A stretch of 64,000 bases of DNA from Rhodocyclaceae bacterium (GTDB lineage Bacteria; Pseudomonadota; Gammaproteobacteria; Burkholderiales; Rhodocyclaceae). Made by a program: the position numbers and the translations under genes. The stretch spans positions 62,001-126,000 of the forward strand of contig JAHDYG010000004.1 in NCBI GenBank assembly GCA_023383815.1, written 5' to 3'. The notes beneath the pieces were generated by a model. It was given only the letters and a program-made list of their open reading frames with translations, did not search any database and was not told the DNA's origin. Below, in pieces: positions 9,206 to 18,097 of this stretch (the first letter of the stretch is position 1; each line of letters opens with the position of its first letter).

Positions 9206-11049
9206 GGTGCCACCTTGCGGATGGGACTGATCTTGCGTTCGGATGCCGCCTCGGTGATGCGGGTCGCGATGAAGCGGGCGGTGATCGGGGAGCCGTCGTA
9301 GTGGAGCACGCGGACGAGCCGCTTCGGATCGATCTCGCCTTCGTTGATCAGCAGCGTGCGCAACTGCGCGCTCTCGTTCTGCTCGACGACGAACACGAAG
9401 TCATGGTCGGCGATGAACTGCATCACCTCATCGCAGAACGGGAAGGCGCGCACGCGCATGATGTCGATATGCACGCCATCGGCTTCGAGCAGGGCGTGTG
9501 CCTCGGCCATCGCGGGGCCAGTGGAGCCGTAGTAGATCGCACCGATCCGGGTCGGCTGCGAAGACTTCTGCACGATCGGGGAAGGAACGAGATCCTTCGC
9601 GGTGTCGAACTTGCGGCGCAGCCGCTCCATGTTGTAGATGTAGTCCGCGCCCGTTTCGCTGTACTTCGCGTAGGCGTTGCGGGTCGTGCCGCGCGTGAAG
9701 TAGGCGCCCTTCGTGGGGTGGGTGGCGGGGATGGTGCGGTAGGGGATGCCGTCGCCGTCAACGTCCAGATAGCGGCCGAAGTTCTTGCCGGCCTCGAGAT
9801 CCTCGTACGTCATCAGCTTGCCGCGATCGTAGCGGCGCTCGTCGTCCCAGTCGAAGGGTTTGCAGAGCCGCTCGTTCATGCCGATGTCGAGATCGAGCAG
9901 CACGAAGACGGGGGTCTGAAGACGGTCGGCGAGGTCGAAGGCCTGGGCGCCGAGCGTGAAGCACTCGTAGGGGTCCTCCGGGAACAGCAGCACGTGGCGG
10001 GTGTCGCCATGTGAGGCATAGGCACACGCAAGCAGATCCGATTGCTGGGTGCGGGTCGGCATGCCGGTCGAGGGGCTGCCGCGCTGAACGTCGAAGATCA
10101 CGGCCGGGATCTCGGCAAAATAGGCGAGCCCGAAGAACTCCTGCATCAGCGAAATGCCCGGTCCGGAGGTGGCGGTAAAGGAGCGCGCACCATTCCACGC
10201 TGCGCCGATCACCATGCCGATCGAGGCCAGTTCATCCTCGGCCTGCACGATCGCATAGCGCGCGTGGCCGTTGTCGGGGTCGGTGCGGTACTTGCGGCAA
10301 TAGCTCGCAAAGGCCTCGATGACGGAGGTCGAAGGCGTGATCGGATACCAGCCCGCTACGGTCGCACCGCCATACACCGCGCCGAGTCCACAAGCGCTGT
10401 TGCCGTCGATGAAGATCCAGTCGCCGACCTTGTCGCTGCGCTCGACGCGCAGTCCGATCGGGCACGGAAGGTGTTTCTTCGCGTAGTCGTAGCCGAGCCG
10501 AAGCGCGTTGATGTTGGCATCGATGAGCTTGTCCTTGCCGCGGTAGCGATCCGCGATGAGCTTCTCGGTCGCCTCGAAGTCGATGTCCAGCAGCGCCACC
10601 AGTGCCCCTACGTACATGACGTTCTTGAACAGCTGACGCTGGCGCGCATCGGAGTATTCGGCGTTGCACATCGCCGTCAGCGGCACGCCGAGCACGGTGA
10701 TGTCGTCGCGGAACTTCGAACGCGGCATCGGTTTGGTGCAGTCGTAGAAGAGGTATCCGCCCGGGTCTATCGCAGCGACGTCACGGTCCCAGGTCTGCGG
10801 GTTCATCGCGACCATCATGTCGCAGCCGCCGCGCGCACCGAGCCAGCCCTCTCCAGTCACACGCACTTCATACCAGGTCGGCAGCCCCTGGATGTTGGAA
10901 GGAAAGATGTTGCGCGGTGCGACCGGCACGCCCATGCGGATGATGGCGCGGGCAAACAGTTCGTTGGCCGAGGCAGAACCCGAACCGTTGACGTTCGCGA
11001 ACTTGACGACGAAATCGTTGATGCTCTGGATGGCTTGTGCGGCACTCAT
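9202..11049 (-). CDS. korA: 2-oxoacid:acceptor oxidoreductase, fused gamma-alpha subunit
   Basis: The 615-residue protein joins an N-terminal gamma-type domain (about 1-190, with GSGSASANELFARAIIR and GARGGCDMMVAM) to a pyrimidine-binding alpha domain. The alpha domain carries PITPSTSVIEAF and TSGPGISLMQEFFG, and is followed by a C-terminal transketolase-like domain. This is the fused form found in two-subunit 2-oxoglutarate:ferredoxin oxidoreductases (KorA). With the beta subunit it forms the catalytic core for CoA-dependent oxidative decarboxylation. The ATG at 11049 overlaps the stop of the preceding diaphorase gene (ATGA), and its own stop overlaps the beta ATG in the same way. Both junctions point to one co-translated complex. 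Upstream in-frame codons lie inside the neighbouring gene and were not used. Confidence 0.87.
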   Translation of the reverse strand: MSAAQAIQSINDFVVKFANVNGSGSASANELFARAIIRMGVPVAPRNIFPSNIQGLPTWYEVRVTGEGWLGARGGCDMMVAMNPQTWDRDVAAIDPGGYLFYDCTKPMPRSKFRDDITVLGVPLTAMCNAEYSDARQRQLFKNVMYVGALVALLDIDFEATEKLIADRYRGKDKLIDANINALRLGYDYAKKHLPCPIGLRVERSDKVGDWIFIDGNSACGLGAVYGGATVAGWYPITPSTSVIEAFASYCRKYRTDPDNGHARYAIVQAEDELASIGMVIGAAWNGARSFTATSGPGISLMQEFFGLAYFAEIPAVIFDVQRGSPSTGMPTRTQQSDLLACAYASHGDTRHVLLFPEDPYECFTLGAQAFDLADRLQTPVFVLLDLDIGMNERLCKPFDWDDERRYDRGKLMTYEDLEAGKNFGRYLDVDGDGIPYRTIPATHPTKGAYFTRGTTRNAYAKYSETGADYIYNMERLRRKFDTAKDLVPSPIVQKSSQPTRIGAIYYGSTGPAMAEAHALLEADGVHIDIMRVRAFPFCDEVMQFIADHDFVFVVEQNESAQLRTLLINEGEIDPKRLVRVLHYDGSPITARFIATRITEAASERKISPIRKVAP

Positions 11050-12833
11050 GTCCTTGGCGCCTCCGCCCCCGCGAGGGCTGTGTTCAAATAGAATTTCTGC
11101 ATGTCCCAGGCACCGGTCGGACAGCGCTCCGCGCACATGCCGCAATGCAGGCAGACGTTTTCATCCTTGACCATGACGCGCTGGGTCTTTAACCCATCGG
11201 CGACGTACAGCGCCTGATCCGGATTCCGGGACGGAGCCTTCAGGCGTGTGCGCAGATCGTCTTCCTCGCCGTTCGCGGTGAAGGTGATGCACTCGGTCGG
11301 GCAGATGTCGACGCAGCCGTCGCACTCAATGCAGAGCTTCGGGGTGAACACCGTCTGCACGTCGCAGTTCAGGCAGCGCTCGGTCTCCGCACAGGCGAGC
11401 CGTGGATCGAAGCCGAGTTCGAACTCGGCCTTGATGTTGCTGAGGGCTTCCTCGAGCGATTTCACCGGCACCTTCCTGCGCGCTTCCTCCGAGATCTGGT
11501 TGTCGTAGCTCCACTCGTGGATGCCCATCTTCTGGCTCACGAGGTTCACGGTCGCGGGCGGGCGCTTGTCGAGCGGGCGGCCGCGACAGAAGCGATCGAT
11601 CGAGATCGCGGCCTCATGACCCTGCGCGACGGCGGTGATGATGTTCTTCGGGCCGAAGGCAGCATCCCCACCGAAAAACACCCGCGGCAGCGTCGATTGC
11701 AGCGTGACCGGATCAAGCACCGGAAGGCCCCACTTGTCGAACTCCAGTCCGATGTCGCGCTCGATCCACGGGAATGCGTTCTCCTGTCCGATCGCGATCA
11801 GTACGTCGTCGCACTCCATCACGATGTCCGGTTCGCCGGTCGGCACGAGATTACGGCGGCCCTTTTCGTCGTACTCGGCGCGTACCTTCTCGAAGCGCAC
11901 TCCGGTAAGCCGGCCGTTGTCGTGCAGGAATTCCTTGTGCATGAGGAAGTTGTGGATCGGGATGCCTTCGTGCATCGCGTCCTCCTTCTCCCATGGCGAA
12001 GCCTTCATCTCGTCGAAGCCGCTACGCACGACGACCCGCACGTCCTCGCCGCCGAGGCGGCGGGCGGAGCGGCAACAGTCCATCGCGGTGTTGCCGCCGC
12101 CAAGCACGATCACGCGCCTGCCGATCTCGCTGACGTGGCCGAACGCCACATTGGCGAGCCACTCGATCCCGACGTGGATGTGTGCAGAGGACTCCCTGCG
12201 CCCAGCCAGATCGGCGTCTCGCCCGCGCGGCGCGCCGGTGCCGACGAACACGGCGTCCCAGTCTTCAGCGAGCAGATCGCGCAGGCTTGCGATCCAGCGG
12301 TTCTGGAAGATCGCGACGTCGAGCCCTTCGATGTAGCCACATTCTTCATCGATGACGCTGTCGGGCAGGCGGAACTTGGGGATCTGGCTGCGCATCATCC
12401 CGCCCGCGGTCTTGCCGTCATCGAAGACGGTGACCTCGTAGCCGAGCACGGCAAGATCGCGCGCAACCGTCAGAGAAGCCGGGCCCGCACCGACACAGGC
12501 GATGCGCTTGCCGTTCTTCTGCTTCGGGGCGACCGGCAGACGCTCGTGGATGTCTTCCTTGTAGTCGGCGGCCACGCGCTTCAACCGGCAGATGGCAACC
12601 GGCTCCTTGTCCACCCGCCCACGCCGACAGGCGGGCTCACAAGGCCGGTCGCAGACGCGGCCGAGAATGCCGGGAAAGACGTTGGAGCGCCAGTTGATCA
12701 TGTACGCTTCGGCAAACTGGCCTGCAGCGATCTGGCGGATGTACTCCGGGACGGGAGTGTGGGCGGGGCACGCCCACTGGCAGTCCACGACCTTGTGGAA
12801 ATAGTCGGGGGCATTCGTATCGGTGGGCTTCAA
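11046..12833 (-). CDS. FAD/NAD(P)H-binding iron-sulfur subunit, glutamate-synthase-small-chain-like diaphorase
   Basis: From the TTG at 12833 the protein has 595 residues. An N-terminal Cys-rich GltD-like region (CQWACP, CDRPCEPAC) is followed by the FAD fold (GAGPAS at 115-120) and the NAD(P)H fold (GGGNTAMD at 245-252). A C-terminal two-cluster ferredoxin domain (CIECDGCVDICP and CLHCGMCAERCP) ends it. This is the third subunit seen in 2-oxoglutarate:NADP+ oxidoreductase of denitrifying aromatic degraders such as Azoarcus evansii. There it moves electrons between the 2-oxoacid core, ferredoxin and NADP+. The TTG is preferred because AGGA lies 8 nt upstream and the predicted promoter leaves a leader of about 50 nt. 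A second TTG at 12875 would add 14 residues. Confidence 0.87.
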   Translation of the reverse strand: MKPTDTNAPDYFHKVVDCQWACPAHTPVPEYIRQIAAGQFAEAYMINWRSNVFPGILGRVCDRPCEPACRRGRVDKEPVAICRLKRVAADYKEDIHERLPVAPKQKNGKRIACVGAGPASLTVARDLAVLGYEVTVFDDGKTAGGMMRSQIPKFRLPDSVIDEECGYIEGLDVAIFQNRWIASLRDLLAEDWDAVFVGTGAPRGRDADLAGRRESSAHIHVGIEWLANVAFGHVSEIGRRVIVLGGGNTAMDCCRSARRLGGEDVRVVVRSGFDEMKASPWEKEDAMHEGIPIHNFLMHKEFLHDNGRLTGVRFEKVRAEYDEKGRRNLVPTGEPDIVMECDDVLIAIGQENAFPWIERDIGLEFDKWGLPVLDPVTLQSTLPRVFFGGDAAFGPKNIITAVAQGHEAAISIDRFCRGRPLDKRPPATVNLVSQKMGIHEWSYDNQISEEARRKVPVKSLEEALSNIKAEFELGFDPRLACAETERCLNCDVQTVFTPKLCIECDGCVDICPTECITFTANGEEDDLRTRLKAPSRNPDQALYVADGLKTQRVMVKDENVCLHCGMCAERCPTGAWDMQKFYLNTALAGAEAPRT

Positions 12834-12893
12834 TTGCGTGTTTCCTGACGAGATGAGGTTGTCGCACGTGCTCAATGCCGCGCGGAGAGTCTA

Positions 12894-12922
12894 TCATTAG
12901 CCCATTGTTTGTGTAACTGTAA
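12894..12922 (-). promoter_or_regulatory. Predicted sigma-70 promoter of the 2-oxoacid oxidoreductase operon
   Basis: On the minus strand TTACAG (-35) and TAATGA (-10) are 17 bp apart. The -35 lies in two abutting copies of the hexamer TGTAAC (12912-12923, plus-strand reading), which could be a regulator site. The rest of the divergent gap to the HAD gene shows no feature beyond a GC-rich 7-bp inverted repeat at 12923-12943. Confidence 0.5.
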
Positions 12923-13035
12923 CGGCCGGCGGCGTACCGGCCGGAGCGCCCGTATCGGGCCGTTCCACGGCCGCAGAGCCTGCCTGCCGCGATTCGGTTG
13001 TTCACCCTCCCAACTCTCTTTACAGGCCCGGACTC

Positions 13036-13752
13036 ATGACACTGCGCGCATTGATCTTCGATGTCGACGGCACTCTTGCCAATACCGAACGCGACGGGCA
13101 TCGCCCGGCGTTCAACGCCGCGTTTGCCGAAGTGGGGCTTCACTGGCACTGGGACGAGGCGTTCTACGGCACGCTCCTCGACATTGCCGGCGGGCGTGAG
13201 CGCATCCGTCACTATGCGGAGCAGCACGATCCGGCAACGTTCGCGCGACCGGATTTCGAGGAACTGCTTGGGCGGATCCATGAGATCAAGACGCGCAACT
13301 ACCAGCGTCTGCTCGGTGCCGGGGCCATTCCGTTGCGCAGCGATCTCGGACAGCTGATCTGTGAGGCGCGCACCGAGGGGTTGCGGGTGGCGATTGCTTC
13401 GAGCTCGAAGCGCGACAATGTGGTCGGGTTGATCAAGGCAAACCTGGGGCCGGAAGCGGATACCTGGTTCGACGTGATTGCGACCGGAGATCAGATTCCG
13501 ATCAAGAAGCCGGCGCCCGACATCTACCGGTGGACGCTGGAGGCACTCGACTTGCCGGCCTGTGACTGCCTGGCCGTCGAGGACTCCGCTCATGGGCTTG
13601 CCGCGAGCCTCGCGGCCGGGATTCCGACCGTGATCACGGTCAGTGACTACACGATGCAGGAGCGCTTCGAAGGTGCGCGCATGGTTCTGTCGCCCGGCCA
13701 GCAACTGTCACTGGAGCAACTGCGGTTGTGGCATGCAACGGCGCTCGGCTAG
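13036..13752 (+). CDS. HAD-superfamily phosphatase, CbbY/phosphoglycolate-phosphatase-like
   Basis: The 238 residues have all HAD subclass I motifs. Motif I is DVDGT with nucleophile D9 and acid D11, followed by a helical cap (about 15-90). Motif II is ASSSK (about 121-125), the motif III lysine is in IKKPAPDIY, and motif IV is EDSAHG. CbbY-like proteins dephosphorylate small sugar phosphates; in Calvin-cycle bacteria they remove xylulose-1,5-bisphosphate. No Calvin-cycle gene is nearby, so the exact substrate is unknown. It is divergent from the oxidoreductase operon. Its stop codon overlaps the stop of the convergent ClC gene at the palindrome CTAG. Confidence 0.85.
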   Translation: MTLRALIFDVDGTLANTERDGHRPAFNAAFAEVGLHWHWDEAFYGTLLDIAGGRERIRHYAEQHDPATFARPDFEELLGRIHEIKTRNYQRLLGAGAIPLRSDLGQLICEARTEGLRVAIASSSKRDNVVGLIKANLGPEADTWFDVIATGDQIPIKKPAPDIYRWTLEALDLPACDCLAVEDSAHGLAASLAAGIPTVITVSDYTMQERFEGARMVLSPGQQLSLEQLRLWHATALG

Positions 13753-15356
13753 ACGTCCGTTTTCTTCTGGACGTCATCCGGGGAAACGGCCGGGTCCTCA
13801 TCCGGCGATCTGATGGTCTCCGGGTGTGTTTCGTCTGCAACGAAGGCGATCTCGGCCGGATTCGCGTGTAGTCCGGGTTGCACAGACGAAACGGGGTTCG
13901 GCGCGCTTCCTTCTTGCGAGGGGCTGGGTGCTTGAGGGAGGGCATCATGCGCCGGGTTGGCGTTCGTGCCTGAATCGGTCAGGGACGCTGCACGGCCGTC
14001 CAGATCGGCCCGCACCTGCTCCTGGGCACGCCGCAAGGTCGGGTAGGCCAGCGCGTGATAGAGCGGCACCGGAGCGATCGAACGCGAAAAACCGTGTGCA
14101 ATCACCGCTGTGGCCATGAGGGGGAGCAGCATCTGGTGATTGGCGGTCATTTCCATGACGATCACGAACGATGTGATCGGTGTCTGCGTCATGCCCGCCA
14201 GGAAGGCCACCATGCCAAGTGCGAGAATCGCGGCGGCCTGTTCGGGGGGCAGGAATAGCGCAACGTTCGCCCCCAGCCCCGCGCCGACGGCAAGTGCGGG
14301 GGCAAATACGCCCCCTGGAATGCGGCTCAGGAACACGAGCCAGATGACGGTCATCTTCGCGGCCAGGAAGTAGACCGGCAATTGGGAGGATCCTTCGAGT
14401 GCCGCCTTGGTTTCCGAGTAGCCGGTGCCATAGGTCAGCCCGCCCGTTAAGAGGCCGACGAGCGCGGTGCCCAGTCCGCACGCTGCTGCGAAGACGATCG
14501 GGCGCGAAACGGAGAACGCCCCGATACGGCCTGGGAGGCCGCGTGCGGATGCGATCAGGATCCGACTGAAGATTCCTCCGAGCAACCCGCCTGTCGCGCC
14601 ACAGACAAGGACAGGCCATACGCCGGACGGCCACGACAGGACGGCCGGTGTGCGACCGAAATAGGTATAGCTGCCCAGCACTGCGAGTGACATCAGGCCC
14701 GCGAAGATGACGGCAGTGAGCGTTGTGCTGTTGGCCTGGAAAGCCCGGTGACGACACATCTCCTCGATCGCGAACATGATCCCGCCGAGCGGCGTGTTGA
14801 ACGCTGCGGCAATGCCGGCACCACTGCCAGCGATGATCAGATCACGGCTCGAAGCGATCCGGTTCTTTCTGCGCCGCGCCAGGGTATGCATGACGGCAGC
14901 GCCGATCTGCACGGAGGGACCTTCCCGCCCGATCGAGGCGCCGCTGAGCAGTCCGCCAAGCGTCAGAACGATCTTTGCAATCGCGATCCTGAACGATAGA
15001 AGCTTCCTTCGGACCCGGCTGTCGTCCGAAAGCGAGGCAGCAATGGCCTGTGGGATCCCGCTACCCTGGGTTGCGGGAAAGAACCGGTGCGCGATCCACG
15101 CGATCAATGCGAATCCGGCAGGAGCGATGAACAGTGTGGTCCAGGGGGCTGCAGCCATCAGCTTCCCATGGGACTCGATCGCAAGTTCGGCGCCGATCGC
15201 AAACAGGATGGCCAGCAATCCTGCAAGCAAGGCGGCGCTCACGAGCAGCGCTCGTTTTCGCCAGCGCCTGAGGGAGAGCCACGGTAGGGCGTATCGCCGT
15301 CCTCCGCGCCTGAAATGCCTGAATGTCCTGGCTCCAGGACTCATTCTCTGGTCCAT
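13749..15356 (-). CDS. ClC-family H+/Cl- antiporter
   Basis: The 535 residues include about 18 helical membrane passes and the ClC ion-pathway motifs: GSGIP at 98-102, GREGP at 143-147 and GGVFAP at 348-353. The gating glutamate (E145) and the intracellular proton glutamate (EE at 198-199, as in NTPLGGIMFAIEEM) are both kept. This predicts a proton-coupled exchanger rather than a channel. The last 100 or so residues are a Pro/Ser/Asp-rich cytosolic tail with no CBS domain. Such proteins help acid tolerance and charge balance in the inner membrane. The ATG at 15356 has no clear ribosome binding site; ATG at 15344 is an alternative. It is divergent from a MarR-type gene. Confidence 0.93.
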   Translation of the reverse strand: MDQRMSPGARTFRHFRRGGRRYALPWLSLRRWRKRALLVSAALLAGLLAILFAIGAELAIESHGKLMAAAPWTTLFIAPAGFALIAWIAHRFFPATQGSGIPQAIAASLSDDSRVRRKLLSFRIAIAKIVLTLGGLLSGASIGREGPSVQIGAAVMHTLARRRKNRIASSRDLIIAGSGAGIAAAFNTPLGGIMFAIEEMCRHRAFQANSTTLTAVIFAGLMSLAVLGSYTYFGRTPAVLSWPSGVWPVLVCGATGGLLGGIFSRILIASARGLPGRIGAFSVSRPIVFAAACGLGTALVGLLTGGLTYGTGYSETKAALEGSSQLPVYFLAAKMTVIWLVFLSRIPGGVFAPALAVGAGLGANVALFLPPEQAAAILALGMVAFLAGMTQTPITSFVIVMEMTANHQMLLPLMATAVIAHGFSRSIAPVPLYHALAYPTLRRAQEQVRADLDGRAASLTDSGTNANPAHDALPQAPSPSQEGSAPNPVSSVQPGLHANPAEIAFVADETHPETIRSPDEDPAVSPDDVQKKTDV

Positions 15357-15518
15357 GTTGCGACTTGCGTGGCCATCGATGCGCGGCCTGCCGGATCTCT
15401 CTGGGGGTGGCTTGTGCGCCGCACTACGCGGCCTGCCGATATTTCGTTACGATACGCGAGAAATGCTTTGTTTTCTGGCGAATTGTTCTTGTAGCGAATT
15501 TTTCTGGAGTATTTTTTG

Positions 15519-16022
15519 ATGCCGCGCAAATCTGCCTCCTCCCCAGCCGGTCCTGTGGGGGCGACTCCGCTTTCGGTCTTGCAGCGTTTTCGCGTACTGA
15601 TCCGAACCGCACAGCGACATTCGCAATGGATCGAGCGGCAAAGCGGGGTGACCGGGGCGCAGTTGTGGGCGCTGCAGGAACTGCGTGACCGGCCCGGCCT
15701 CAGGGTCGGAGAGCTCGCGAATCTGATGGCCTTGCATCAGTCCACCGCCTCGAACATGATCGACAAGCTGGAGTCGGCGGGGCTGATGCGCAAGGAGCGC
15801 ACGAGTGCGGATCAGCGCGTCGTGCGGCTGTACCTCACGGATTCCGGTGCGGAGCTGCTGGGACGCGCGCCCTCACCAGCGCGGGGTGTACTGCCTGAAG
15901 CGCTGAGACTTCTGTCCGAGGAGGATCTCGCGCGCCTTCAGGCGGATCTGGAAGTCCTGCTCAAGCAGATCAAGGGGATGGATGAAGGATTCGGGATGCA
16001 GCCGCTGCCGTTCACGGAGTGA
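15519..16022 (+). CDS. MarR-family transcriptional regulator
   Basis: The 167 residues contain a winged helix-turn-helix of MarR type. The recognition part is LRVGELANLMALHQSTASNM and the wing is RKERTSADQRVVRLYLT, flanked by long dimerisation helices. MarR proteins repress nearby genes and release DNA when bound by phenolic or other small ligands. The ATG at 15519 has TGGAGT 9 nt upstream; the TTG just before it is not used. It lies divergent from the ClC gene with a 162-bp AT-richer gap, so it may regulate itself and that gene. No ligand can be inferred. Confidence 0.9.
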   Translation: MPRKSASSPAGPVGATPLSVLQRFRVLIRTAQRHSQWIERQSGVTGAQLWALQELRDRPGLRVGELANLMALHQSTASNMIDKLESAGLMRKERTSADQRVVRLYLTDSGAELLGRAPSPARGVLPEALRLLSEEDLARLQADLEVLLKQIKGMDEGFGMQPLPFTE

Positions 16023-16036
16023 GGGCTCGGGGGGGG

Positions 16037-16079
16037 CTGTGGTGTACGGGGTGAGGGATCGGGTCTCGGAACACCACAG
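16037..16079. terminator. Inverted repeat in the convergent marR/fabI gap, possible terminator
   Basis: CTGTGGTG and CACCACAG form a perfect 8-bp pair with a 27-nt loop in the 69-bp convergent gap. There is no T run, so this is a weak call. Confidence 0.3.
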
Positions 16080-16091
16080 CGGAGCGTTCGA

Positions 16092-16883
16092 TCAGCCCTG
16101 GTCGGAGTTGCCGAGCGCCGTCGTGTTGAAGCCCCCGTCTACGTACATGACTTCACCGGTGACCCCGCTCGCGAGGTCGGAGCACAGGAACGCGGCGGCA
16201 TTGCCGACTTCGTCGATCGTGACATTGCGGCGCAGCGGCGCATTGCGCTCATTGAACGAGAGCAGTTTTCCGAAACTTCCGATCCCTGATGCGGCCAGTG
16301 TCTTGATCGGTCCGGCCGAGATCGCGTTGACGCGAGTGCCCTCGGGTCCGAGACACACGGCCAGATAGCGCACCGAGGCCTCGAGGCTGGCCTTCGCGAG
16401 CCCCATGATGTTGTAGTTCGGCATGGTGCGCACCGCACCGAGGTAGGACATCGTCAGCATCGCGCCATTGCGCCCCTGCATCAGGGGGCGTGCGGCCTTC
16501 GCCATCAGCGGGAAGCTGGCCGCGCTGATGTCCTGTGAAATCCGGAACGCATCGCGCGAGAAGGCATCGAGAAAATCGCCTTCCAGTGCTTCGGTCGGTG
16601 CGTAGGCGATCGAATGGACGAATCCGTCCAGATAGCCCCATTCCTTGCCGATGTTCTCGAACAGGGTCGTGATCTCGGCATCGTTCTGGACGTCGCAGGC
16701 AAACACAAGCTCGCTCTCGAACTCGGCCGCCATTTTGGCGACGCGTTCCTTGAAGCGTTCGTTCTGGTAGGTGAAGGCGAGTTCGGCACCCTGGCGTCGC
16801 ATCGCGCGTGCGATGCCATATGAAATGGACCGGTTGCTGAGCAGTCCGGTGATGAGAATGCGTTTTCCGGCGAGAAAGCCCAT
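16092..16883 (-). CDS. fabI: Enoyl-[acyl-carrier-protein] reductase (NADH) FabI
   Basis: The 263-residue short-chain dehydrogenase has the FabI signature. The nucleotide loop reads [19 protein letters not shown], followed by the SIAYAP loop and the Tyr-x6-Lys catalytic pair Y157/K164 ([13 protein letters not shown]), with the second FabI tyrosine Y147. It reduces the trans-2 double bond of enoyl-ACP in the last step of each fatty-acid elongation cycle, using NADH, in the cytoplasm. It is the usual target of triclosan. The start ATG has GGAG about 11 nt upstream. It lies downstream of smpB and nnrU on the same strand, 64 nt after nnrU, and may be partly co-transcribed. Confidence 0.97.
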   Translation of the reverse strand: MGFLAGKRILITGLLSNRSISYGIARAMRRQGAELAFTYQNERFKERVAKMAAEFESELVFACDVQNDAEITTLFENIGKEWGYLDGFVHSIAYAPTEALEGDFLDAFSRDAFRISQDISAASFPLMAKAARPLMQGRNGAMLTMSYLGAVRTMPNYNIMGLAKASLEASVRYLAVCLGPEGTRVNAISAGPIKTLAASGIGSFGKLLSFNERNAPLRRNVTIDEVGNAAAFLCSDLASGVTGEVMYVDGGFNTTALGNSDQG

Positions 16884-16947
16884 TTTCAGAAGCGCTCCAT
16901 CTTTAAGATCGGCGGATTATAGCCGATGGGTCCGGCGGTGCATTGCT

Positions 16948-17526
16948 TCAGCCGAAAGGTTGCACGCCGAACAGGATCGCATGCAGATGCCGCGCGAGGA
17001 CATACCATGCGATCACGCCGATTGCTGCCGCAAGCAGGTCGCGCGCAGGAGTTCCCGGGCGGGGGGTCGATGCGGCTGCACGGTCGCGGCGCCTGCAGGC
17101 GACGAAGGCCGCACTCGCCCAGATCAGGAAGCCGCCGAAAAGCAGAAGGTCCGCAAGGGTGCCGTTTGCCAGCAGATGCGACAGCGCCCAAAGTTTGGTA
17201 CCCGCCAGCATCGGATGACCGAGCCTTGCACGCATCACGGTGCCCGGGACATAGGCGGCCGTGATCAGGATGAGGGCGGGCAAGGTCAGCGCGGCGGCAA
17301 GGTGGCGCGTCCATACAGGAGGCGTCCACAACCATACCGGATCCAGTCGCGCCTGGGCGTAGCCCCAGACAATCAGCGCGATCCCCGCAACCGACAACGC
17401 GGTGTACGCGAGCTTCCATGGAATTGCGCCCAGGCGTGCGATCTGTTGTGTCCGCCACGAATCGGCGACGATGCGCACCGAGTGCGTCCCGAGAAACAAA
17501 ATCAGGCCGATGATGAGCAGGGTCAT
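16948..17526 (-). CDS. nnrU: NnrU family membrane protein
   Basis: The 192 residues include about five to six hydrophobic helices and the NnrU features: an N-terminal LGTHSVRIVADSWR, a central GHPMLAGTKLWALSHLLANG, and a C-terminal membrane helix. NnrU was first described beside nitrite/NO reductase genes in alphaproteobacterial denitrifiers and belongs to a family with isoprenoid/phytoene-ring enzymes. Its biochemical role is unsettled. Here it is not beside nir or nor genes but follows smpB by 39 nt. GGAG 5 nt before the ATG supports the start. A link to denitrification is reasonable given the nos operon in the same window, but remains inference. Confidence 0.85.
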   Translation of the reverse strand: MTLLIIGLILFLGTHSVRIVADSWRTQQIARLGAIPWKLAYTALSVAGIALIVWGYAQARLDPVWLWTPPVWTRHLAAALTLPALILITAAYVPGTVMRARLGHPMLAGTKLWALSHLLANGTLADLLLFGGFLIWASAAFVACRRRDRAAASTPRPGTPARDLLAAAIGVIAWYVLARHLHAILFGVQPFG

Positions 17527-17565
17527 TCTTCTTCTCCGGGATTGTGGATGGAGGGTGGCGGCAGA

Positions 17566-18012
17566 TCAGATCTTTGTCCGCATCAGGCGCGCCTTTTGCC
17601 GGTCCCAGTCGCGCGCCTTCTCGTCCTCTCTCTTGTCATACTGCTTCTTGCCCTTCGCAAGGCCGATCGTGGCCTTGATACGGCCCTTCGAGTAGTGAAG
17701 GTCGAGCGGTACGAGGGTGAATCCCGCGCGTTCGACCTTGCCGATCAGCTTTGCGATCTCGGCCGCATGGAGCAGGAGCTTGCGCGTGCGGGTCGGGTCG
17801 GCACGCACATGCGTGGAGGCGCTCGATAGCGGAGTGATGTGCATTCCGAGGATCAGGATCTCCTCGTCACGAATGATGATGTAGGCTTCCTTGATGTTGG
17901 CGCGTCCTGCGCGGATGGCCTTGACTTCCCACCCTTCGAGTACCAGACCGGCCTCGTATCTTTCCTCGATGAAATAGTCGTGGAAGGCCTTTCGATTGTC
18001 GATGATGCTCAT
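17566..18012 (-). CDS. smpB: SsrA-binding protein SmpB
   Basis: The 148 residues match SmpB throughout: the N-terminal [28 protein letters not shown]-fold strand region (shown here in part), [10 protein letters not shown], and the basic C-terminal tail [17 protein letters not shown]. The tail reaches into the empty mRNA channel. SmpB delivers tmRNA to stalled ribosomes for trans-translation. It is divergent from ratA with only 85 bp between, a gene order common in beta- and gammaproteobacteria. The ssrA RNA gene itself is not in the window. Confidence 0.98.
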   Translation of the reverse strand: MSIIDNRKAFHDYFIEERYEAGLVLEGWEVKAIRAGRANIKEAYIIIRDEEILILGMHITPLSSASTHVRADPTRTRKLLLHAAEIAKLIGKVERAGFTLVPLDLHYSKGRIKATIGLAKGKKQYDKREDEKARDWDRQKARLMRTKI

Positions 18013-18097
18013 GCGCTGTCGGGTCCTGAGGCCCGCACGGTCGGGCTTGCTGTAGAATCGCGCAGTTTATCAGTTTGGCGAAGCGATCGATTCCTGC

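Noticed and set aside
10042-12848. Long plus-strand frames opposite the 2-oxoacid oxidoreductase genes
   Set aside because: They lack signals and domains; the minus-strand genes have cofactor motifs and ATGA coupling.
11046-12875. Longer start (TTG 12875) for the diaphorase subunit
   Set aside because: It would begin only about 12 nt from the predicted transcription start with no ribosome binding site; TTG 12833 has AGGA at the right distance.
12923-12943. CGGCCGG/CCGGCCG inverted repeat as a terminator or operator
   Set aside because: It lies between divergent genes with no U tract, and such GC palindromes are expected by chance in this composition.
16948-17526. A nir/nor cluster around nnrU
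   Set aside because: Neighbours are smpB and fabI; no nitrite or NO reductase gene is near, so only the family name was kept.
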